A stretch of 60,139 nt of DNA, from positions 1 through 60,139 of the forward strand of contig MTEI01000017.1 of the NCBI GenBank assembly GCA_002083775.1, read 5' to 3'. This document shows, in pieces, positions 52,515 through 60,139 of the stretch. The notes under the pieces are model-generated. The model made no database searches, had not been told where the DNA came from, and saw only the letters and a program-made list of their open reading frames with translations. How positions within the stretch are numbered: the stretch's first letter is position 1; the number at the start of each line of letters is the position of its first letter. This stretch comes from Rhodoferax ferrireducens (lineage in GTDB: Bacteria; Pseudomonadota; Gammaproteobacteria; Burkholderiales; Burkholderiaceae_C). A program made the translations under genes and the position numbers.

Positions 52515-52966
52515 CTGATCAAAGCGCCGCGCGCAGGTGCCGCCTGGCGGCTGGTGACGAACCCTTTGACATGGTGCTGGTGATGGCCGGTGGCAATGAC
52601 GTGGTGCGCCTGCGCGGTTTGGCGGCAATGCAACGTGATGTGAACCGCGTCACCCAGCGCGCCCGCCAGCGCGCTGACCTGGTGGTGCTGCTGCCCGCTG
52701 GCAATGTGGGTAATGCGCCGCTGTTCTTTGCGCCCGTGTCTTGGCTGATGACCTGGCGTTCACGCCAACTGCACGCCATTGTTCGCGAGGCTACCAGCCG
52801 CCAATCGGTGCTGTATGTGAAACTGTTCCACGAACGCGCTGACGACCCCTTTGTGCGGCAACCCCAGTTGAACGCTGTTGACGGGCTGCACCCCAGCGAT
52901 GCTGGTTACCAGGTGTGGTTTGACGAACTGATGGCGCAAGCCGCTTTGCGGCGGCGGCTGGGCTAA
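52515..52966 (+). pseudogene. Truncated SGNH/GDSL hydrolase, N-terminus missing
   Basis: About 150 codons encode the middle and C-terminus of a GDSL-type esterase: DMVLVMAGGNDVVRLRGL (block III), LLPAGNVGNAPLFFAPVSW and the C-terminal VDGLHPSDAGYQVWFDEL with the catalytic Asp-His. The first block with the catalytic Ser (GDS) is absent; the frame upstream is the tail of the IscR-like gene in another frame. Translation could start at the ATG at 52571, but the product would lack the nucleophile. It therefore looks like a remnant. Confidence 0.75.
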
Positions 52967-53083
52967 ATCCCTACCCAGCGCTGGCGGGTTTTGGCGTAAA
53001 GTCAATTCAGGCGGCTGGGTTATTGGCGCAAGGCAGTGATCCGGTCGATGGATGGGTCTTTATCGGACTGAAAGGGGCGCAGC

Positions 53084-55198
53084 ATGGCCAAGCTGATGGA
53101 GATCGTCACACCGCTGGGTGATGGCGTTTTGTTGTTGCAGCGGATGACGGCACGCGAGGAGCTGTCACGGCTAGGCGTGTGTGAAATTGACCTGCTCAGC
53201 GAGCAGGGTGACATTGACGCCAACAAGATCCTGGGCCAGAAGGTCACCGTCAAGCTCCAACTCAGTGACGGCAGTTTTCGCTACTTCAATGGTTACGTGA
53301 CGCGCTTTCAGCAGAGCGGCACGCAGGGCAAGCTGCACAGCTACCACGCCAGCGTGCGACCTTGGCTCTGGTTTTTGACACGCACCGCAGACTGCCGCAT
53401 CTTCCAGGACAAAACCGTGCCGGACATCATCCAACAGGTGTTTGCCGATCACACAGTGGCCGATGTGAAGGTCGCACTCACCGGTAGCTACCGCCAGCAC
53501 AGCTATTGCGTGCAATACCGCGAGACCGATTTCAATTTTGTCAGCCGGTTGATGGAGCAGGAAGGCATCTATTACTTTTTCACCCACACCGAGGGGCGGC
53601 ACACCCTGGTGCTGGCCGATGCCGTCAGCGCGCACACGCGCACCAAAGGTTATGAGGCCGTGCCCTACACAGACCCGGCCCACCCGGTGCGCCCCGGGCA
53701 GGAAGTCATCAGCGAATGGAGTCAGGCGTTCGAAATTCAGCCCGGCCGGTATGAATTGGACGACTACGATTTTGAGCGACCCCGTGCCGAGCTTGCGGCG
53801 CGCTCAAAGGTGCCCCGCAACCATGCGCTGGCCGATTACGAGATGTTTGACTACCCTGGCGATTACCGCACCGTTGCCGATGGCAACCAGCTTGCGCGCA
53901 CGCGCCTGGAAGAGCTGCAAACCCACTTCGACGTGATCCACGGCGAAAGCAATGCACGCGGTCTGTCACTCGGCGCCCTGTTCAAGCTGCTGGGGCAACC
54001 CCGGGCCGATCAGAACCGCGAGTACCTGATTCTTTCCACCACCTACAAGTTGACCGCCACCGTGCCCGGAACCGCTGAGACGCATGACGACGCAATTACC
54101 TGCAAATTCAGCGCGCTCAACAGCCAGCAGCCGTTTCGGCCACAGCGCTCAACGCCCAGGCCCGTCATGCAGGGGCCCCAGACGGCGGTGGTGGTGGGCC
54201 CGCCCGGCGAAGAGATCTATACAGACCAATACGGCCGGGTCAAAGTGCAGTTCCATTGGGACCGCTATGGCCAGAAGAACGACCTCAGCTCCTGCTGGGT
54301 GCGAGCGTCCCACCCCATGGCGGGTAAGAACTGGGGCATGGTCATGATCCCGCGCATCGGCCAGGAAGTGATCGTCGATTTTCTGGAAGGCGACCCCGAC
54401 CAACCCATCATCACCGGCCGGGTGTACAACGCCGACCAGATGCCGCCCTGGGAACTGCCGGCCAACAAAACCCAGTGCGGTTTTCTGACCCGCTCGACCC
54501 CCGGCGGCAGTGCCGCCAACGCCAACGCCATCCGTTTTGAAGACAAAAAGGGCAGCGAGCAGCTCTGGCTACATGCCGAGAAAAACCAGGACATCGAGGT
54601 TGAAAACGACGAGACGCATTGGGTTGGCCACGACCGCAGCCAGACCGTGGACCATGACGAAACGCTGCATGTGAAACATGACCGGACTGAGACGGTTGAC
54701 CACAACGAAACCATCAGCATCGGCAGCAACCGCAGCATCACTGTCGGCCAGAGTGAAACCCATACGCTTGGGGCGGCGCAGGTGATCACGGTCGGTGCAG
54801 CGCAGACCCTCAATGTGGGCGGTACACAGGCGGTTTCCGTCGGGGCTTCACAAAGCCTGACCGTGGGTGCGGCGCAAAGTGTGGCTGTAGGTGCATCGCA
54901 AGCCGTCCAGGTGGGTGCCAACAGCAGTAAGGTGGTCGGCGGGGCGCAGACCAGCGCCATCGCCAAGGCGCGCAGCACCACGGTGGGCGCAGACGACGCC
55001 CTGAAAGTCGGCAAAAACCTCGTCATCGACGCAGGCGATTCAGTCACCATCAAGACCGGTGCCGCCAGCATCGTGATGAAAAAAGACGGCACGATCCAGA
55101 TCAAAGGCAAAAACATCACTATCGAAGGCTCGGGCAAGATCAATGTCAAGGCGAGCGGCGATCTGGTGATGAAGGGGTCGAAGATTTTGCAGAATTAG
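53084..55198 (+). CDS. vgrG: Type VI secretion tip protein VgrG
   Basis: This 704-residue protein forms the trimeric spike of the type VI secretion system. The gp27-like part (residues 1-380) has LSEQGDIDANKILGQKVTV and QYRETDFNFVSRLMEQEGIYY; the gp5-like OB fold (about 385-470) has EIYTDQYGRVKVQFHWDR and SSCWVRASHPMAGKNWG. The C-terminal needle has short repeats (VGAAQTLNVGGTQAVSVGA and on, about 560-660), which form the triple beta-helix. No T6SS structural gene, adaptor or clear effector lies near; the next gene is unrelated and on the other strand. The tail after the repeats is short (about 40 residues), so no fused effector is present. Confidence 0.93.
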   Translation: MAKLMEIVTPLGDGVLLLQRMTAREELSRLGVCEIDLLSEQGDIDANKILGQKVTVKLQLSDGSFRYFNGYVTRFQQSGTQGKLHSYHASVRPWLWFLTRTADCRIFQDKTVPDIIQQVFADHTVADVKVALTGSYRQHSYCVQYRETDFNFVSRLMEQEGIYYFFTHTEGRHTLVLADAVSAHTRTKGYEAVPYTDPAHPVRPGQEVISEWSQAFEIQPGRYELDDYDFERPRAELAARSKVPRNHALADYEMFDYPGDYRTVADGNQLARTRLEELQTHFDVIHGESNARGLSLGALFKLLGQPRADQNREYLILSTTYKLTATVPGTAETHDDAITCKFSALNSQQPFRPQRSTPRPVMQGPQTAVVVGPPGEEIYTDQYGRVKVQFHWDRYGQKNDLSSCWVRASHPMAGKNWGMVMIPRIGQEVIVDFLEGDPDQPIITGRVYNADQMPPWELPANKTQCGFLTRSTPGGSAANANAIRFEDKKGSEQLWLHAEKNQDIEVENDETHWVGHDRSQTVDHDETLHVKHDRTETVDHNETISIGSNRSITVGQSETHTLGAAQVITVGAAQTLNVGGTQAVSVGASQSLTVGAAQSVAVGASQAVQVGANSSKVVGGAQTSAIAKARSTTVGADDALKVGKNLVIDAGDSVTIKTGAASIVMKKDGTIQIKGKNITIEGSGKINVKASGDLVMKGSKILQN

Positions 55199-55234
55199 GG
55201 GATTGGGGAACGCGGCCAGTCTTGTAAGGATTTT

Positions 55235-55275
55235 TGGCCTTTAGCCCTTATGTCACAAGGGCTAACAGCTATCAA
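55235..55275 (-). repeat. Palindromic repeat after vgrG
   Basis: GGCCTTTAGCCCTTATG, then TCACAAGGGCTAACAGCTATC. It lies 36 bases after the vgrG stop, in the 216-base gap before the GGDEF-EAL gene. Confidence 0.88.
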
Positions 55276-55414
55276 TTCAAAAAAAGACTGCGATGCGTTG
55301 CCCGCCATATTGCAGGTCGGCAATGGCGCGCAACGAAGACCAGCATTGCAGCGCAAGCCGACAGCCATCAGTGCCCGGTTCCGGGTCAGCCAAGTTCATG
55401 AATTTGGAGACCGA

Positions 55415-58400
55415 TCAACCGCCATTCGAACGCGATGTTTCCAGCGCCTTCATTTGCGCAAGGAGGGCATCGCGCAGGCGGTGTAGCTCACCCAAGCGCG
55501 ACACTGATTCGGCGGCGCGGCCATCTTTGAAGCGTTGGCAAAGTTCATCGGCCAGTGTGTGTATCTGCTCGTGCAAGGCGTTGGTGGCATTGATGCCAGG
55601 TTGATCGCCGCGTCCGGCCCGACGCTCAGCTTCCAGCCAGAGGCCGAAGCGGCACAAGTGAGGATCCAGCGGCGGCGGGGCTGCGCATTCGCCTTTGATG
55701 TAGTGTTCCTGGGCCAGGACCCAGGCGCGGTGTTCAACTGTGGCGTTCAACACCCACTGATTGTCTGGGCTGATTTGTTGGCAGCTCGCCCAGGCGGGCG
55801 GGGTTCGCCAAGCCGCCACCCAGCCCGGCATTTGATCTGCCGGCATGGGCCGGGCAATGCCATAGCCTTGCCCCAACTCACAACCCAACTGCAGCAGTGC
55901 GGTGCCGTGCGCTACCGTCTCTACGCCCTCGGCAATCACCTCGCGCTGAAATGCCGCCGCCAAGCCGATCACCCCTTGCAAAATGGCCAGGTCGTCAGCG
56001 TCATCGAGCATATCGCGCACAAAACTCTGGTCGATCTTGAGCAGCGTCACAGGCAGGCGTTTCAGGTAGGTCAGTGACGAGTAGCCGGTGCCAAAGTCAT
56101 CCAGTGCAAACCGCACGCCCATCTTTGCGCAGTCCTCCATCACTTGCGACACCTGCGCCATATCGGCCAGCGCGCTGGTCTCCAGCACTTCGAGCTCAAT
56201 GCAGCCCGGTTGCGCCTGCGGGTGGTGCGTCAGTGTGGCTTGCAGGCGTGCGACAAAGTTGGCTTGCTGCAACTGGCGGGCGCCAATGTTCACGCTCACC
56301 GGCAGGTCTAATCCGGTGGCGTGCCAGACCTCCATTTGGGTCAGGGCGGTGTCAATCACCCATTCGCCCACGTCCACCGCCAGCGTTTCGTCTTCAATCA
56401 CCGGCAGGAACAGGGCTGGGGCCAACAGGCCTTTGTCGGGGTGCTGCCAGCGGATCAGCGCCTCGGCCCCTGTCACCTGACCGTTGTGCATGTTGACCTT
56501 GGGCTGGTAGTGCAGCACAAACTCGTGGTTTTCCAGCGCCAGACGGATGCGCGCCAAGCTCTCATGGTGGCTGCGCACGCTGCTGTCTTGCGCGGCGTCA
56601 AAGAGGTGGTAACGGTTCTTGCCCGCTTGCTTGGCCTGGTACATCGCCTGGTCGGCCTGGCGCAGCAGTTGATCGGCATCCAGGTCTTGCGCCTGCGGGT
56701 AGAAGGTCACCCCCAGGCTGGCCGATACCTGCAGCGTCAGTTCGCCCACCTGCACCGGCTCGGCGGCAGCTGCCAGCAAGCGGTTGAGCAGGGGCAAGCT
56801 GGCTTGCGTGTCTTGCAGGTCGATCAGCACCGCTACAAATTCGTCGCCGCCGATGCGGGCCATCGTGTCGCCTTCGCGCAGTGCCTCTTTCATGCGCCGG
56901 GCCAGGGTGATGAGGACCTGGTCGCCGGTCTGGTGGCCGTGATGGTCGTTGATGGCTTTGAAGCCATCCAGGTCCAGATAGGCCAAAGCCAGCTTTTGCT
57001 GCCTGCGCTGGGCTTGCACCAAGGCTTGTTGCAGCCGGTCGGTCAGCAGGACGCGGTTGGGCAGGCTGGTCAGGGAATCAAAGTGGGCAATGCGCTCCAA
57101 CTGGCTCTCGTATGCCTTGATGGCGCTGATGTCTGAGAACAGTCCCACATAGCGAAGGGTCTGGCTTTGCGCATCGCGCACGGCGCTGATGGTCATCAGC
57201 TCGGGATACACCTCACCGCCCTTGCGCCGGTTCCAGACTTCACCGCTCCAGTGGCCCTGAAGCGTCAAAGCGTTCCACATGGCCGCATAAAAAGCCTTGT
57301 CCTGTCGGCCGGACTGCAGTATGCGCTGGTTTTGGCCAATAACCTCCTCACGGCTGTAGCCGGTAATGCGGGTGAAGGCATCGTTGATGTCGATGATGTT
57401 GGCTTGAGCGTCGGTGATGGTGATGGCCTCGCGGGCATGCGCAAAGACGCTGGCTGCAAGCTGGAGTTTCTCTTGCGCGACATTGCGCTCGGTGATGTCA
57501 GTGAGGATGCAATGGGTGCGCTGAAAATTACCTTCGCTGTCGCGGGCAATCCGGCCATTGACGACGACACGTTTGCATGTGCCGTCTTTGCACAGCAAAT
57601 CAAATTCCGGCCCATCAATACGGCCCTGCTGCGTAAAACGGGGAAACTCGCAGCTCAGTGTCTGAATGGAGGATTCATTCAGGAAATCACCAATAAAGCG
57701 CCCGATTACTTCTTCATGGGTGCGCCCAAACAAGGACAGCCAGGCCTCATTGACTTCCAGAATATTGGCCTCAATATCTAGCGACTGGTACGGTAACGGC
57801 GCTTTTTCATAGAGCGCGCGAAAACGCTGTTCGCTTTCCAGCAAAAGGGCTTGCGCCGCCTTGCGTTGGGTGATGTCACGGATCACGCCCAAGTAGCCCA
57901 ACACGGCACCGCTGGCGGTTTTGATAACCGTGCCGAGCGTCTCGCCGGGGAAGATGCTGCCATCTTTTTTGCGGTAATTGACTTCGTACGGCAAAGAGTG
58001 CTGAGCCGCTGCCAAGTTGAAACGAATCCGACCCTGACGCTCGTACTCGGTCTGGCTTTCATAAAAGAAAGCGGTTTTCTTGCCGGCCAGATCGCTTAAC
58101 TCAAAACCGAAAATTGAAACAAATGCTGGATTGATCGCAATGATTTCGCGCTCAGTATTGACGTAAGCAATAGCATCCGGGATGCTGTTGAACATTGCCT
58201 CAAACAAGGCTTGGCTTTGAGACCGAGCTACATCGTCTAGGTATTTCTGGGTCACATCACTGAACACCAACACCACGCCGACGATCTGCCCTGCGGCATC
58301 GCGGATCGGGGCGGCGCTGTCGGCTATCTGGTATTCACGCCCGTCACGTGCTAGCAGCGTGGTGTGGCTGGCCAGACCCACCATTTCGCCACGCTCCAGC

Positions 58401-59740
58401 ACCTGCTGTACCGGATCAGCCACGGCTTCGCGCGTTGCAGCGTCGACAATGTGAAACACCTCGGTCAAAGGCTGACCCAGCGCTTCTGCCAGCGTCCAGC
58501 CACACAGGCGCTCGGCAGTGGGGTTCATGCGGGTGACGCCCCCGGCGGTATCGGTGGCAATGACCGCATCGCCGATCGAATTCAGCGTAATGGCCAGGTT
58601 TTGCTGGCTATCGGCAAGCGCTGCTTCGCGCTGCGACCAGGTTTGCAAAATGCGGTTGAAGCCCGCCACAAGTTGCCCGATCTCGCCGTGGTGTGTGTCT
58701 GGCAAAGGCTGCGGCATCTCCTTTAAATGGGCTAGGGCCGTCATGGCATTGGCCGTGGCCGCCAGCGGAGCGAGCTGGCGCCTTAACACCAGCCAGGTCA
58801 GCACGCCAACCAGCACGGTCAGCAGCAGCGTAGCCCAGAGCAAGCGCTGCTGCATGCTGACCATCGGGGCAAACGCTTCTGTGACGGGCAAACCAAGCTG
58901 AACATACCACTGCGCCGCTGGAATCTGCTTCACCGAGGCTAACTGTGTTTCACCCAGTGCATTGACCAACACCGAATAACCCTCGTAACCAGCGATGTTG
59001 CGGTCCACATAGCGATTGACGCCCGGGGCGGGCAGCAACTCCATGATGCGTTTTTTGTCGGTGGCGGTGATGATTTGTCGCGACGGCGCATGAACCAGCA
59101 AATACCCTCCGCTCCTGCCGTAGACGCTCTTGGTGATCTTGTCCAGAAAATTGGGCTTGCCCAGATTGACCACGCCCGCCAAGGCACCCACCACTTTGCC
59201 CTGAGCGTCAAGAATCGGTACCGCCATGAGGAAAACCGGCGATTTCAACAGCTTGCCCAAGACTGGCTTGCCGATAGCTGGCTTACCTTCCCTGAGCGCA
59301 GTGATCATGTAATCCCTGTCCATGTAACTGACGCCAATACGCGGTACGCCTTCGATGGAGAGGGGGGCAGACGCAACAGACACACCATCCAGCCCGGTAA
59401 CGAAGACACCTGCGTTAAACAACACTTGCAGCACCGGATGCTGCACCAGGATGGCCTGCAAGGCAGCCGGACGCTCCAGTACAGAGGCATCCATTTCTTT
59501 GGCAAAGGTTTCAAGGGCTTGCAAGCGGTCGTTCAGGTCGTCGTTGACGTTCTTGGCAACCGAGGTGACCACCGAAAACTGCTGCTCCCCCAGCAACTGT
59601 TCCATATCGGCTTGTAGGCTGCGGCTGACAAAGAGTGAGAGCGTCCAGATGCCCAGCACAAAAATGACCAGCGTGAAAACCGTGGCCCGAACTTTCAGCG
59701 AGCGCCAGGGAAAGATGGCAGGCCTTGTTGCTGCTTTCAT
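55415..59740 (-). CDS. dCache-HAMP-PAS-GGDEF-EAL-CZB cyclic di-GMP protein
   Basis: This 1441-residue membrane sensor has two transmembrane segments around a periplasmic Cache domain (residues 30-290), a HAMP region, four PAS domains (about 370-880), a GGDEF domain (motif MARIGGDEF at 964) and an EAL domain (EALIRW at 1093, DDFGTGYSSL, KIDQSFV, EGVET). GGDEF and EAL active-site motifs are intact, so both synthesis and hydrolysis of cyclic di-GMP are possible. The C-terminal 110 residues look like a CZB zinc-binding domain: EHRAW near 1336, LCRFGLWLE near 1362 and LHEQIH near 1389. The start at 59740 is used. Confidence 0.92.
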   Translation of the reverse strand: MKAATRPAIFPWRSLKVRATVFTLVIFVLGIWTLSLFVSRSLQADMEQLLGEQQFSVVTSVAKNVNDDLNDRLQALETFAKEMDASVLERPAALQAILVQHPVLQVLFNAGVFVTGLDGVSVASAPLSIEGVPRIGVSYMDRDYMITALREGKPAIGKPVLGKLLKSPVFLMAVPILDAQGKVVGALAGVVNLGKPNFLDKITKSVYGRSGGYLLVHAPSRQIITATDKKRIMELLPAPGVNRYVDRNIAGYEGYSVLVNALGETQLASVKQIPAAQWYVQLGLPVTEAFAPMVSMQQRLLWATLLLTVLVGVLTWLVLRRQLAPLAATANAMTALAHLKEMPQPLPDTHHGEIGQLVAGFNRILQTWSQREAALADSQQNLAITLNSIGDAVIATDTAGGVTRMNPTAERLCGWTLAEALGQPLTEVFHIVDAATREAVADPVQQVLERGEMVGLASHTTLLARDGREYQIADSAAPIRDAAGQIVGVVLVFSDVTQKYLDDVARSQSQALFEAMFNSIPDAIAYVNTEREIIAINPAFVSIFGFELSDLAGKKTAFFYESQTEYERQGRIRFNLAAAQHSLPYEVNYRKKDGSIFPGETLGTVIKTASGAVLGYLGVIRDITQRKAAQALLLESEQRFRALYEKAPLPYQSLDIEANILEVNEAWLSLFGRTHEEVIGRFIGDFLNESSIQTLSCEFPRFTQQGRIDGPEFDLLCKDGTCKRVVVNGRIARDSEGNFQRTHCILTDITERNVAQEKLQLAASVFAHAREAITITDAQANIIDINDAFTRITGYSREEVIGQNQRILQSGRQDKAFYAAMWNALTLQGHWSGEVWNRRKGGEVYPELMTISAVRDAQSQTLRYVGLFSDISAIKAYESQLERIAHFDSLTSLPNRVLLTDRLQQALVQAQRRQQKLALAYLDLDGFKAINDHHGHQTGDQVLITLARRMKEALREGDTMARIGGDEFVAVLIDLQDTQASLPLLNRLLAAAAEPVQVGELTLQVSASLGVTFYPQAQDLDADQLLRQADQAMYQAKQAGKNRYHLFDAAQDSSVRSHHESLARIRLALENHEFVLHYQPKVNMHNGQVTGAEALIRWQHPDKGLLAPALFLPVIEDETLAVDVGEWVIDTALTQMEVWHATGLDLPVSVNIGARQLQQANFVARLQATLTHHPQAQPGCIELEVLETSALADMAQVSQVMEDCAKMGVRFALDDFGTGYSSLTYLKRLPVTLLKIDQSFVRDMLDDADDLAILQGVIGLAAAFQREVIAEGVETVAHGTALLQLGCELGQGYGIARPMPADQMPGWVAAWRTPPAWASCQQISPDNQWVLNATVEHRAWVLAQEHYIKGECAAPPPLDPHLCRFGLWLEAERRAGRGDQPGINATNALHEQIHTLADELCQRFKDGRAAESVSRLGELHRLRDALLAQMKALETSRSNGG

Positions 59741-60139
59741 AACAACTATTTATTTATTGCTGATTGCGCAGTATCTGCAGGGGCTTGCGGCACATATTTT
59801 TACTATCTTGAGGATAACCCAATGGAGTGTCGCCTTTTTTACTCTTATGGTGGGCGGTGGACCAGCGCGGCCCAAAGAGAAGTCTAGTCCTGGTGGTCTG
59901 GTTAAACTGCAGACCTCGAAGTCGGTTTTGGACCAGCCAGTTTGGCAAGCCGACGGGCCGAAACGGGTCTTCAAAAGTCAGCTAACCGTCGCCGAATGCC
60001 AGGCGACGACGCGAATGTCAGGTCTGGAGAATTTTGTAAACCCGGATCGCAGCGGGAGCTGTCGTTCAAAGAATCACCCGTTTGGGGGATTGTCAAGCCC
60101 ATTAATGGCAGTCAGAATTGCTGGCGAAATGAGACAAGA
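59741..60139. other. Right edge without a recognisable gene
   Basis: I see no supported coding sequence in these 399 bases. The AT-rich part near 59745-59830 should hold the promoter of the sensor gene. A near-palindrome at 60072-60091 (AATCACCC and GGGGGATT) resembles the one at 118-137. Confidence 0.5.

Overview
The window looks like a chromosome segment of a Burkholderiales bacterium, most likely a Comamonadaceae member close to Rhodoferax or Polaromonas. This rests on the gene set (DUF3579 protein, MnmC, FeoA/FeoB with a Cys-rich partner, class 2 PyrD), on GC-rich codon use, and on a high-copy repeat with inverted arms AGCCCTTAT / ATAAGGGCT followed by AGAAGC, a type I remember from this family. 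No database was searched, so the genus is an inference.

Positions 1-12700 look like an integrated accessory island. Its right end is a bare 3' half of tRNA-Val(CAC) at 12652-12700, next to a tyrosine integrase (11201-12442). Moving left come a terminator, an overlapping operon alpA - unknown - primase - RepA-type helicase (10420-7789), a lone terminase small subunit on the other strand (7201-7704), and a type I-G (former I-U) CRISPR-Cas effector operon: csb1, csb2, a 12-repeat array, cas3 and csb3 (7077-524). The int/alpA/primase-helicase/terS set resembles phage satellites (PICI-like elements). No capsid, tail, large terminase, cas1, cas2 or cas4 is visible. The intact tRNA and the left end should lie outside the window.

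Positions 12700-60139 read as core chromosome. An L-2-hydroxyglutarate oxidase-like flavoprotein converges on pyrD. A nucleoside-salvage block follows: rpiA, nucleoside hydrolase, ribokinase and a BMP-type nucleoside ABC transporter. It would import nucleosides, release ribose, phosphorylate it and isomerise ribose-5-phosphate. Then come mnmC-yggX, dsbB, ppk2, a ParA-like ATPase, argA, a ribbon-helix-helix/PIN toxin-antitoxin pair running straight into hrpA, a fused MFS/spermidine-synthase-like protein, a BLUF photoreceptor, a flavin monooxygenase, feoA-feoB behind a Fur box, HDOD signalling genes, argD-argF, rpsT, murJ, a SirB1 protein, a LprI-MliC-META envelope protein, a Crp/Fnr regulator with stress-type genes, a cysteine-less IscR paralogue, a truncated GDSL hydrolase, an orphan vgrG, and a 1441-residue dCache-PAS-GGDEF-EAL-CZB protein.

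The strongest unusual signals are three. First, a type I-G CRISPR effector module without adaptation genes sits inside what looks like a satellite-type island. Second, about twelve copies of the small palindromic repeat lie both between genes and in frame inside genes; one copy supplies the stop codons of two convergent genes. Third, hrpA carries four in-frame insertions from at least three different repeat families.
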